Position numbers and translations under genes: made by a program
In this document: positions 8,498-17,648 of the stretch, in pieces
How the letters are laid out: each line of letters starts with the position of its first letter
How positions within the stretch are numbered: position 1 is the first letter of the stretch
Notes under the pieces: generated by a model
The model's input: only the letters and a program-made list of their open reading frames with translations
The model's database searches: none
What the model was told of the DNA's origin: nothing
Source of the DNA: Candidatus Falkowiibacteriota bacterium
GTDB lineage: Bacteria; Patescibacteriota; Patescibacteriia; Patescibacteriales; UBA12465
DNA length: 35,357 nucleotides
NCBI GenBank assembly: GCA_009995495.1
Contig: JAACPL010000011.1
Coordinates: forward strand, 1 to 35,357
Direction of reading: 5' to 3'

Positions 8498-10984
8498 TTA
8501 TTTGATTTTTTTGATTAAAGATCCGTAAAAACGATCTTGATTTAAACTATCCTTAATTTCAATTTCTCTTAAGTTATAATCTTCCTCTGCTCGCCAAAAA
8601 ACTTCATGTTCTTCTGGTAGTTTAATATTTAACTCAAAATCAAAAGCTTTAGCCCCTGGTTGTTTTTGCCAAAGAAAGGAATAAGGAAAAACTAAGTCTT
8701 CATCAGGATTTAAAATTTGATAGAATTTTTCTAACCAAGAGACATCATCTTTTTGAGAAATATCATTAAAATTATAAGGCAAACTATAGCTAATAACTAT
8801 TTCTGAACTTTGACCAGGGTCGGTCATTGTCCAATTAGCAAAAACCGTTTTCTCATCTTCGTCGTAAATTAAAGTTCCACTAGGCTCATCAACTAGCGCT
8901 CGGTATTCGTTTTCAAGTTCCGGCAAAATTAAAGCATCGGGATCAACTTCATCAAAATATTCAGCATCAGGCGAGTTAAAACCACGAGCCTCTAAAAGAT
9001 TCGCTCCTTTTGGTACATAAATTCTAAGCCAATTAACATTACGAACCCCAACCAAGACTTCATTCTTTCGACCAAGATGTTCGCGCTTAATAGTTAAAGT
9101 ATTAATTATTTGACCATTATTAGCTATCTTTGATTCCAAGGAAGCGTTTTTAGAAATTACTCTGTCCGTTTTCTGTCCAGCAATATTAGTATCAACTATC
9201 ATCAAATAATCGGTTTCTACATTTTTCATTTCTCCTGATAAGCGATAGCGACTAGCTTCTTTTTGTAAGTTCTCATCTTTAAAATAAAACATCACTTGTT
9301 TTTCTAAAACACTTTCTTCAAGAATAGAAATGACTAATGGTAAATTTTCACGACTTAGCTTACTTGGTAAAACCTCTAAAATCTTAGCCATTAAGTCACC
9401 AATTATTTTCTTTGGTTTATTATTACTACTGTTTTCTAAATCTTGAAATAAAGGCAGGCTAACATTAATTGGTGAGGAACTGGCTGGCAAGCCAATTAAA
9501 TCATCGGGATGAGTAGGCATTAAATTTTTATATTCAACGACTCTTTGTACCGTTTCCCAAAAATTTTCAGAATCAATTATTAAGCCATATTCTTCAGTCA
9601 TGTCTATCGGTCCACTAACTTTAAGCATTCTTTCAACTACTGTTGGTGTTAAAGAGATTACGCCATCAACACTCGGTCCGCTGCTTTGCTCATAAAACCA
9701 CATTAAATGCCTAGCGGTTTTAGGCCAATCAGGCCACCAATTAGCGTCCCAAAAATTCCATAAAGGATTAACTAAATGAAGTGCATAAGGAGAGGCAAAT
9801 TTTTTACCCTTAAGACCAGCCTCTAAATCATAAGAACCTCCGGCCGGAACTTCAAGATTTCTAATCTTACCGTCACGTACATCAACCAAAGCATAACTAC
9901 CAAGAAAACCACCACTCGCTCTTAGTTCAGAATTATTCTGAAAAACTAATAAATATCGTTTATCCATACTTAAGCCAAGAACATCTTTTAAGCTATCACT
10001 AAGTTTAAGAAATTCATCAAGATTATTAGCCAAAATAGAACTTTGATTTTTTAATTGAGTAAATTTTAAGTAATATTCTTCAGGTAAATCTTTATCATCA
10101 ATTTGAGCAATAATTTTTTCAAGTTCCTTAGCGTCTTTAACTGCTAAAAAACCATAATCAATAAAATCTTCTAATGACTTCTCAAAATCATCATTACCAC
10201 TAAAAAGACTATTAGTTGCTGCTAATAAATTTTTACCCAAAGAGGAGGCAACAAAACCAGCAGCTAAAAATTTTCTACTTTGTGAGGCTAGTTTAATTTT
10301 TGAGTCAGAAGATAAAGATGCTAGAGCAAAAATTGCATCATTTATTTTACCTAAATCATCATCAGCCGCTAAAAAATTTAAGCCAGCGGCTGTTAAATTG
10401 GCGTCCGCATCTTTTAAATCAAAACGAGAAATTGAATCAGCTGCGGCTAATAAATTATTAACACCTTGATAAGAATTATTAAAAATACGAGCTTCAAAAT
10501 TTTCAAAATCAAGAATACCAAACAAAGAAAAAGCTTTTAAAGGAATTACTAAAAAAACAAGAGCGATTGCAAATGTTGGTAGTCGTTTCAGAAATATTAC
10601 TTTTTTTGTTTTAGGTTTTTTCTTAAATGAAATCGATATCTCTGGTAAAATAAAGAAATCTTTAACCTTATTATTCAAAACCTTTTTTTTGTTTTTTAAA
10701 ATTTTAAAAAATATCTTTCTCTCCTGTTTTCTAGTTTTATAATTTTTAAACAAGGAAGAAAATTTTTTATAAAAAGGCTCATCTTCTTTCTGAATAAAAC
10801 TTTGATGAAAATTCTTTTTCTTAAAAAACTTAAAACTTTCTTTTAGCTGATTTGTTTTTTTAATTGAGACTTTCGCAACATCCTTTAAAATTTCTTTTTC
10901 CTTAACTAAAGGACGCAAATCAACGACCAAACTGGAATTTTGATATTTTTGTAGTATTTCTTGTTTTAAATCTTTTTTGTTCAT
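8498..10984 (-). CDS. DUF4012 family membrane protein
   Basis: 828 aa; lysine-rich cytoplasmic N-terminus, TM helix (LPTFAIALVFLVIPLKAF), RYLLVFQNNSELRASGGFLGSYALVDVRDGKI typical of DUF4012. Confidence 0.85.
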   Translation of the reverse strand: MNKKDLKQEILQKYQNSSLVVDLRPLVKEKEILKDVAKVSIKKTNQLKESFKFFKKKNFHQSFIQKEDEPFYKKFSSLFKNYKTRKQERKIFFKILKNKKKVLNNKVKDFFILPEISISFKKKPKTKKVIFLKRLPTFAIALVFLVIPLKAFSLFGILDFENFEARIFNNSYQGVNNLLAAADSISRFDLKDADANLTAAGLNFLAADDDLGKINDAIFALASLSSDSKIKLASQSRKFLAAGFVASSLGKNLLAATNSLFSGNDDFEKSLEDFIDYGFLAVKDAKELEKIIAQIDDKDLPEEYYLKFTQLKNQSSILANNLDEFLKLSDSLKDVLGLSMDKRYLLVFQNNSELRASGGFLGSYALVDVRDGKIRNLEVPAGGSYDLEAGLKGKKFASPYALHLVNPLWNFWDANWWPDWPKTARHLMWFYEQSSGPSVDGVISLTPTVVERMLKVSGPIDMTEEYGLIIDSENFWETVQRVVEYKNLMPTHPDDLIGLPASSSPINVSLPLFQDLENSSNNKPKKIIGDLMAKILEVLPSKLSRENLPLVISILEESVLEKQVMFYFKDENLQKEASRYRLSGEMKNVETDYLMIVDTNIAGQKTDRVISKNASLESKIANNGQIINTLTIKREHLGRKNEVLVGVRNVNWLRIYVPKGANLLEARGFNSPDAEYFDEVDPDALILPELENEYRALVDEPSGTLIYDEDEKTVFANWTMTDPGQSSEIVISYSLPYNFNDISQKDDVSWLEKFYQILNPDEDLVFPYSFLWQKQPGAKAFDFELNIKLPEEHEVFWRAEEDYNLREIEIKDSLNQDRFYGSLIKKIK

Positions 10985-10987
10985 GTC

Positions 10988-12160
10988 TCAAATATTATTT
11001 AAACCCAAAGCATCCAAATAAACTTTTAAAGTTTTCTCAGCACAAGTATCCCATGAATATTTTTTAACTTGCAATAGTCCTTTTCGCACTAAATCAGTCC
11101 GCAAAGACTCATCTTGATTTATAATTTTTATTTTATTAACTATATCGTTTAAATCTTGTGGATTAAAATATAAAGCGCTATCTTCTAAAATTTCTGGTAA
11201 ACAAGAATGGTCAGAAGACAAAACTGGACAAGACTTTGACATCGCCTCTAAAGGTGGTAAACCAAAGCCTTCATAAAGCGAGGGAAAAATAAAAGCTAAA
11301 GCTTTAGAATATAAAGAAGAAAGCTCAACGTCAGAAACATAACCAGGGAAAAAAATACGTCGAGCCTTAATTAATTCTAAAGCAGGCTCATCTTTTTTTA
11401 AACGTTCATAAAAAAAGTCACTCTTTCCAACTAAAACCAAATAAATATCCGAGCCTTCTTTTTCTAATACATTAAAAACTTTTAATAACCTTTCTAAATT
11501 TTTATGAGGATAGGCGCTACCAACATAAAGTAAAAACTTAGATGGATAATTTTGAATCTTTTCCTCTACTTGCTTTTCTACAAATCTACTATCTTTTGCT
11601 AGCTCTAAATTAGCTGCCCCCTCATAAATTAAAACTATTTTATCAGACGCAACTTTAAATAATGATATAATATCTTTCTTAGTGAACTCAGAAATAGTAA
11701 TTATCTTCAGCGAATTATTAATAGCCCGACGTAAAACTAAACGATAAGCTAAGTTCTTTAAAATATAAATAAATTTATTTCTAGTCGTTGCTTTAATAGC
11801 TGGAAAACGAGTAAGAATTAAATCATGAATTGTGACTATAAATTTAGTTGGACAAAAAATTGGTATATTAAAATGAAGAAAATGAATCAAGTCGAGGTTA
11901 TATTTCTTAATATAAAATGGAAATAGTAATTGCTCTTTCACTGAATACCAGCGAAATGGTAATTTAACTTTAGAAACTCTTTCATTTTTTAACTGAAATT
12001 CATCAAAATTTTCTGGACTTAAAAAAATAACAAAAGACAAATTAAGTTCTGAACTTGATTTACTTTTTTCTATTACTCTATCCACAACTTCTTGAGTATA
12101 GCGCCCCAAACCTTTGCCTAGGGGGCCATAGAAGCGTGCGTCTATGCCAACAATTCTCAT
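10988..12160 (-). CDS. GT4-family glycosyltransferase
   Basis: 390 aa; YVGSAYPHKNLERL and FPSLYEGFGLPPLEAMSKSCPVLSSDHSCLPEI motifs. Confidence 0.9.
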   Translation of the reverse strand: MRIVGIDARFYGPLGKGLGRYTQEVVDRVIEKSKSSSELNLSFVIFLSPENFDEFQLKNERVSKVKLPFRWYSVKEQLLFPFYIKKYNLDLIHFLHFNIPIFCPTKFIVTIHDLILTRFPAIKATTRNKFIYILKNLAYRLVLRRAINNSLKIITISEFTKKDIISLFKVASDKIVLIYEGAANLELAKDSRFVEKQVEEKIQNYPSKFLLYVGSAYPHKNLERLLKVFNVLEKEGSDIYLVLVGKSDFFYERLKKDEPALELIKARRIFFPGYVSDVELSSLYSKALAFIFPSLYEGFGLPPLEAMSKSCPVLSSDHSCLPEILEDSALYFNPQDLNDIVNKIKIINQDESLRTDLVRKGLLQVKKYSWDTCAEKTLKVYLDALGLNNI

Positions 12161-12166
12161 ATTGTT

Positions 12167-13660
12167 TTAAGCTATTGGTAAATTTGGCGGCAAATCAGCT
12201 TTATTGTCATCATCTTCAGTGATACCAAAAAAATTATTAATTTCATCATCTTTTCCCAAATTATCATTTAATGAAGAATCATCTTCGTTAATAGAATTAG
12301 TCTCAGCTTCATCAGAAATAAAATTTAAAAATTGCCCCGAAGCGCCCGGCAAATCATCATCAAGAGGTAATGTGGGTGGGGCATCCGCTTTCCTGCCCGG
12401 AGCTTTTTGTAACATAGAAAATTTAGCCATAAATTCAACGGGAAAATGCCATAAAGTTGCAAGTTCTTCAATATTAAATATACCCACATCAGAACCAATT
12501 GAACTAGAGCGATTAATATAAGCGGCAAGCAAAGTTCTTTTCAATCTATTCAAGCGACTGGCTTTATTAAAATACGCTACTCTCGTCGCAATTCGACTTA
12601 ATTCCGGTTTTAGATTATTTAAGTTCAAAGACATGAATTGTTTAATATAACCAACAAAACCAGAAACAACTTTAGCTCTATTCATCACCTCTTTACGTGA
12701 CATGTAGATAACTCGAATCTTAGCCTCAAAACCTAATTTTGCTGCTTTAGTTTGAATGGCTTCAATCCTTACCTTTTCTTTTGGCGAAAGATCCATCATT
12801 GTTTTAGCTCTTTCCTCTTTCTTTTTAGGGGCCTCAACCTCGCCCCAAATTGGATAAATCGCTTCACTTATTTCGCCTAAAACACCTAACCCCCTAGTAA
12901 ATAAGTCGTCCTTAACTTTAGGTTTACGGTCTAAAAGTTTATCCATTTCTTTTTCGGCTCTTTTAACCCAATCAAAACCCGTTGGAATAACAATCATCTG
13001 AAACCAAAATTGCTCCCCTGGTCGCAAAGAACCACAGAGATCCATTAAGCTCGCCATTGGGTCCTTAAATTGAAGCTCACTTGGCCCCATTTGATGTTCA
13101 AATTCTTGATAACATTTAATTGGATAAACATCAGGTGATCCCTGAACAAATTCTGTTCCCCAAAAATCATACTCCTCATCAGGAACTTTATGGGGAACAT
13201 TATTAACGTAATCTTCAACTTCAGAAATTTCCGCATCCGGATATTGAGAATAAACGGCTGATTCAATTAAATTACGAAATTCAAGTGGAGTTCTAATAAT
13301 AAATTGGGTGTAGCCGTCAATGCTCACAATTTCAAAACTAAAAGATTTTTGATACATGCCCTCAAACCACTTTTCAAAAAAACTTTGACTTCCATGGGCG
13401 CCACCAAGATAAGTAAACATATTTTCAACCGCCTTAGGCGATTGCTCATTACCCCGGGGAATATCAATAGCTAATAAAATATATTTATGATTTTCTGACC
13501 ATTTTCCTCTAATCCAATACAAATATAACTCCCTAACTCCAATGACAAAAATTAAACCCAAAAAAGGCCAAGCAAAATTAGCAAAAAAACGCCAAAGCAT
13601 CTCTTCAGCCTCAAGATTAAAAAATCTCTGAAAGGGGCTAATATCTAAGAATATTTCCAT
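12167..13660 (-). CDS. Membrane-anchored conserved protein of unknown function (resembles CPR proteins found near type IV secretion-type ATPases)
   Basis: 497 aa; N-terminal TM segment, mixed alpha/beta body, acidic low-complexity C-terminus; no Walker motifs seen. Confidence 0.55.
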   Translation of the reverse strand: MEIFLDISPFQRFFNLEAEEMLWRFFANFAWPFLGLIFVIGVRELYLYWIRGKWSENHKYILLAIDIPRGNEQSPKAVENMFTYLGGAHGSQSFFEKWFEGMYQKSFSFEIVSIDGYTQFIIRTPLEFRNLIESAVYSQYPDAEISEVEDYVNNVPHKVPDEEYDFWGTEFVQGSPDVYPIKCYQEFEHQMGPSELQFKDPMASLMDLCGSLRPGEQFWFQMIVIPTGFDWVKRAEKEMDKLLDRKPKVKDDLFTRGLGVLGEISEAIYPIWGEVEAPKKKEERAKTMMDLSPKEKVRIEAIQTKAAKLGFEAKIRVIYMSRKEVMNRAKVVSGFVGYIKQFMSLNLNNLKPELSRIATRVAYFNKASRLNRLKRTLLAAYINRSSSIGSDVGIFNIEELATLWHFPVEFMAKFSMLQKAPGRKADAPPTLPLDDDLPGASGQFLNFISDEAETNSINEDDSSLNDNLGKDDEINNFFGITEDDDNKADLPPNLPIA

Positions 13661-13781
13661 AGAAAAATAGGTGGTCCTAAAAATAAACCTGCATTAACTT
13701 ATGCCTATATTTTAACATATTTTCAAAAAAAGATAAAACCTTTTTTAAAGCTTTTTTTAGAGTTAAATTAGCTTAATAAAA

Positions 13782-13809
13782 AAACAAGTCCAAAAAATTG
13801 AACTTGTTT
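13782..13809 (-). terminator. Intrinsic terminator downstream of the sigma-r4/HTH gene
   Basis: Minus strand AAACAAGTTC-AATTTTTT-GGACTTGTTT, then T-rich tract. Confidence 0.75.
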
Positions 13810-13837
13810 AAATTTGAATAAAATTAGGCTTTTTTCG

Positions 13838-14896
13838 TTATTTTTGCCACTCCTTAAGACCATAGGTTCCGCGACTAGTTAGGCAATATCTATCATCAAG
13901 AATTAATTCGTTATGAACGGTGGCAGCATTTGCTTTTTTCTTATCAAAAGCAACTTCATTTATCTTATCAGCTATTTCTATGAAGTGAAGTGGCTTTCCA
14001 TTATGTTTTAAAATTAGATAGATTTTATCATTAACGGTTTTTGGTTTAATTTCACCAGAATTAGCAAGTCCCCATTCACCAAATTTGTTTTGCTCAAGAT
14101 TTTTAACTGCTTGAATTAAAGAATAAAGCATTTTATTGCTATTCATAATTTCAGCTTTATCAGGAAAAATTTTACTTTTAAAAATTCTAGTAATATCAGC
14201 TCCAGTGTCTTTAACTTTACTTAACACTTCTTGATACTTAGCATAAGCATCTAGTTCTTTAACAGTTTCAATCAGTTCATCGGTTTTCAGAGTCTTTTTC
14301 ATCGACTCAACTTTCTTCATTAAATCTTTAGCTATTTCTTCGAAAAAATTAAGTTCTCTTTCTTTAATTTTAATTGAAGGGTTGAATCCAGTAATAATAT
14401 TACCCTGATCCAAATCATCGGACATGAGCTTAGTAATTAAAAAATTGAAATTATTTTTGTAAGAAGCTCTAACATCTTCATAATCCTTTGTTCCTGGTTC
14501 AAGCTTGTTATTAATCTCTAAAGCAATAACAGTTAAAATATCTAAGAGAAAATCTTTTCTTAATAAGCCACCGTGTTCTTCTAATAAATTATTAATAGTT
14601 TCTTTTAATAAAGCAATGTATTTTTCCAAATCATCAAGTTTTTTAATTTTCTTGATGCTAGCAGATTCAATTTGACGAACTCTTTCTCTTGTTAGATTAT
14701 GAAGATTACCAATTTTTTCCAAGGTTTCAGATTTTCCACCTTTTAAACCAAAACGACGAGATAAAATATCTCTTTCTCGCTCAAGGAGTTCGGAAAATAA
14801 AGAATTAACGATACTAACGGCATCAAGTCGAGCCATCTCTTCATTACGCTCTTCTTTAATAATTTTTTCTAACAAAACTTCAGATAATTTTTCCAT
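13838..14896 (-). CDS. Sigma-70 region 4-like HTH protein with C-terminal HARE-HTH-like domain
   Basis: 352 aa; N-terminal ERERDILSRRFGLKGGKSETLEKIGNLHNLTRERVRQIESASIKKIKK (sigma region 4); C-terminal NDKIYLILKHNGKPLHFIEIADKINE...ATVHNELILDDRYCLTSRGTYGLKEW (HARE-HTH-like). Confidence 0.8.
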   Translation of the reverse strand: MEKLSEVLLEKIIKEERNEEMARLDAVSIVNSLFSELLERERDILSRRFGLKGGKSETLEKIGNLHNLTRERVRQIESASIKKIKKLDDLEKYIALLKETINNLLEEHGGLLRKDFLLDILTVIALEINNKLEPGTKDYEDVRASYKNNFNFLITKLMSDDLDQGNIITGFNPSIKIKERELNFFEEIAKDLMKKVESMKKTLKTDELIETVKELDAYAKYQEVLSKVKDTGADITRIFKSKIFPDKAEIMNSNKMLYSLIQAVKNLEQNKFGEWGLANSGEIKPKTVNDKIYLILKHNGKPLHFIEIADKINEVAFDKKKANAATVHNELILDDRYCLTSRGTYGLKEWQK

Positions 14897-14931
14897 ACTA
14901 TTTTAATATTGCTAAATTATAATTTGCTACT

Positions 14932-14960
14932 AATCTATCACAATATTTTATATTAGTCAA
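14932..14960 (-). promoter_or_regulatory. Sigma70-type promoter for the sigma-r4/HTH gene
   Basis: Minus strand TTGACT-N17-TAGATT. Confidence 0.6.
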
Positions 14961-14967
14961 TAAAGAA

Positions 14968-15960
14968 CTAATTTTTCCAAAATAAATAGATTTTTTTATA
15001 CTCTTTAAGTAAAAATTGCTCAAATATAAGCGAAAAAACAAACATTGTCAGAATTTTGACAAAAATTACTATTTTTGACAAGAAATCTTGACTTAAAAAG
15101 TGTTTAATAAAAATGAAATGCTGATTTCTAAAAGACCAGGATCTTGCTAAACGACTTTTTTTAGTTCTTGTTTTAAAAAAATTAAGCGGACTAGAGCTAA
15201 GTGACTTCGTTGTCCTGTCATGATAAATAACAGCATTAAAAACTAGTAGTGTTTTGAGGTCTAAAAAGTGCAAACGATAAGCTAAGTCACAGTCCTCTTT
15301 ATACATAAAAAATCGCTCATCGAAGTATTCTTTCTTAGCCGCCCTTATTTCTACAACTTTTTCCAAAGCTTTGAGCCGATAAAGACCGGCTGCTCCACTT
15401 GGCGCTAACACATTTTTTCCTTGAAATAAATATTGTTCCCTTTTTTCTTCCAGATATTTTTCACCTTGACAAATATCAAAGAATTTTAAACCTCGTTTTA
15501 AGCCAATACCGAAAGAATCTATTAAATTATGTAATTCTGATTTTTCAGAATTAAAAGACATAATTCTTGGCGCCGTGGCCGATAAATTATTATCATGTAG
15601 TAATGGCTCAATTAGGAGCTTGATTGACTCTCGAGAAAAAATGACATCAGGATTAATCACTAAAAAATACTCAGCCCCGGATGATAAAGCTTTTTCAATC
15701 ATCAAATTATAAGGCTTAGCGAAACCTAAATTTTTACCATTACTACTTAATTGCTGATAATGGAAATCGGGATTAAGAGCTAAAAAATCTTTAATGAAAT
15801 TATCATTATCCCTAAAATTTAAATCACTATTTTCAAAACCATAAATGATATAATCACTAAGACCTGAAAAATCAAGGGCTTCTTTTAAACTTTTTAAAAA
15901 ATCAGACAAATAAGAACTTGAGCTCTCATTATAAGTTATAAAACCAATAGCTAGCTTCAT
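14968..15960 (-). CDS. GT2-family (rhamnosyltransferase-like) glycosyltransferase
   Basis: 330 aa; GFITYNESSSSYL, FLVINPDVIF, DERFFMYKEDCDLAYRLH. Confidence 0.88.
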   Translation of the reverse strand: MKLAIGFITYNESSSSYLSDFLKSLKEALDFSGLSDYIIYGFENSDLNFRDNDNFIKDFLALNPDFHYQQLSSNGKNLGFAKPYNLMIEKALSSGAEYFLVINPDVIFSRESIKLLIEPLLHDNNLSATAPRIMSFNSEKSELHNLIDSFGIGLKRGLKFFDICQGEKYLEEKREQYLFQGKNVLAPSGAAGLYRLKALEKVVEIRAAKKEYFDERFFMYKEDCDLAYRLHFLDLKTLLVFNAVIYHDRTTKSLSSSPLNFFKTRTKKSRLARSWSFRNQHFIFIKHFLSQDFLSKIVIFVKILTMFVFSLIFEQFLLKEYKKIYLFWKN

Positions 15961-15964
15961 AAAA

Positions 15965-16690
15965 CTAAATTATCATCTTTCCGACCAACTTTTCTTTAGC
16001 AATATTTTGTGCTTTCAATAAACTTTCAAAAGTCCCAGCATCTAACCACTCACCATTAACCATTGCTACCTCGAGCTCTCCTTTTTGTAAATACCAATTA
16101 TTAACATCGGTAATTTCTAATTCACCACGATCACTAGGTTTAATATTTTTGGCGATTTCAACCACTCGATTATCAAAAACGTAAAGACCAGTAACAGCTA
16201 AATCCGAAATTTTATCTTTTGGTTTTTCTATTATGAATTTTGGTTTTAAATTTTCATCTAATTTAATAACCCCAAATCTTTCTGGATCTGAAACTTTTTT
16301 AGCAAAGATTTTCGCGCCACTTTTAAAACTTTTAATTTCCTCAGAAAAATCATCTTCAAAAATATTATCACCCAAAATCATAGCGACGCTCTCTTGGCCA
16401 ATAAAATTTTCAGCAATAATAAAGGCCTGAGCTAAACCCTCCGGTTTATCTTGAATTTCATAAGTAAATTTAACACCAAATTCTTTACCACCACCTAAAA
16501 GATTTAAGTAATCACCCGCCCTTTCTGGAGCAATAATAATCAAAATTTCCTTAATCCCCGCTTTAATTAAAGTATTTAGCGGATAATAAATCATCGGCCT
16601 GTCATAAATCGGTAATAATTGTTTACTGGTTATCTTGGTTAATGGTTTTAAACGACTACCTGAACCACCAGATAAAATAATACCTCTCAT
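15965..16690 (-). CDS. Glucose-1-phosphate thymidylyltransferase-like nucleotidyltransferase (RmlA family)
   Basis: 241 aa; MRGIILSGGSGSRLKPLTKITSKQLLPIYDRPMIYYPLNTL, GLAQAFI, LGDNIF, EWLDAGTFESLL. Confidence 0.88.
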   Translation of the reverse strand: MRGIILSGGSGSRLKPLTKITSKQLLPIYDRPMIYYPLNTLIKAGIKEILIIIAPERAGDYLNLLGGGKEFGVKFTYEIQDKPEGLAQAFIIAENFIGQESVAMILGDNIFEDDFSEEIKSFKSGAKIFAKKVSDPERFGVIKLDENLKPKFIIEKPKDKISDLAVTGLYVFDNRVVEIAKNIKPSDRGELEITDVNNWYLQKGELEVAMVNGEWLDAGTFESLLKAQNIAKEKLVGKMII

Positions 16691-16700
16691 ATAATTATTT

Positions 16701-17570
16701 TTATTTTAAATTTAATAAATTAACATATTCTGCTAAAGCTTGATTTAAACCTCTTAATTTTTTCACTTTAGTATTTTTTAAAACTGAAAACTTCGGTCGC
16801 CTAGCTGCTCGTAAAAGATCTTCACTTCTAATAGCTCTAATTTTCACTTCTAACTTTTGCAAAGCAAAAAATTCCGTAACTGCTTCATACCAAGTGCAGG
16901 GACCTTCGTTTACTAAATGAAATTCTCCAAAAGGAACTTTAAGTTCCCAAAGTCTTTTGGTTGCTTGAGCTAAATCTGGGGTATAAGTAAAGCAACTTAA
17001 TTCTTCCTTAACTACCGTTAATTCCCCACCCTTGTAGGCGAGGCCAAGCATCACCTCAAAAAAACTAGGTTTAGAAGTCTCACTACTGCCGGCTGGGCCA
17101 AAAAGCTTTGAGGTTCTAATTAAATAATAATTTAAACCTCTTGCAGCTCGTTTTTTTAATTCAAGTTCGCCAGCAAATTTACTCTCACCGTATTTATTAA
17201 TAGGGTTTGGCGTTTCATGTTCTAAAAAAAATTGCTTATTATCGGTTCCGTTAAAAACATAGTCACTTGAATAATGAATTAAAACAGCAGAAATTGTTAG
17301 GGCAATATCAGCTAAGACTGCTGGTAATTCAGCATTTAATTTTAAGGCTTTAGTAAAACCATCTTTATTTTCGCAAGAATCAACGGCATTAAAAGCAACG
17401 GCATTAATGATTAAAAGTGGTTTTAATGCTAAAATTTTCTCTCGCAAAAGATCAAAATCAAGCACATCAACATCATCCCTATCCCAAGCGACAGTCTTAT
17501 AATCATTAGAAAAGAATTTCTTAAGTTGGCTGCCGAGATTACCTCGACCCCCTAAAATTAAAATAGGCAT
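16701..17570 (-). CDS. rmlD: dTDP-4-dehydrorhamnose reductase
   Basis: 289 aa; ILGGRGNLGSQLKK, IHYSSDYVFNGT, NKYGESKFAGE, RTSKLFGP. Confidence 0.88.
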   Translation of the reverse strand: MPILILGGRGNLGSQLKKFFSNDYKTVAWDRDDVDVLDFDLLREKILALKPLLIINAVAFNAVDSCENKDGFTKALKLNAELPAVLADIALTISAVLIHYSSDYVFNGTDNKQFFLEHETPNPINKYGESKFAGELELKKRAARGLNYYLIRTSKLFGPAGSSETSKPSFFEVMLGLAYKGGELTVVKEELSCFTYTPDLAQATKRLWELKVPFGEFHLVNEGPCTWYEAVTEFFALQKLEVKIRAIRSEDLLRAARRPKFSVLKNTKVKKLRGLNQALAEYVNLLNLK

Positions 17571-17578
17571 ATAAATAC

Positions 17579-17607
17579 AGTATAGTATATTTATTATGCC
17601 TTAGCAA
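17579..17607 (-). promoter_or_regulatory. Promoter for rmlD, implying a leaderless or near-leaderless mRNA
   Basis: Minus strand TTGCTA-N17-TATACT, with the -10 hexamer ending 8 bp upstream of the ATG. Confidence 0.5.
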
Positions 17608-17648
17608 ACGAAAATTATTTAATTATCCTTAAATTAAAGCTTTAAATT

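Noticed and set aside
12325-13266. Same-strand overlapping ORFs 12325..12528 and 13045..13266
   Set aside because: Alternative frame inside the 497-aa gene; low-complexity or unlikely composition.
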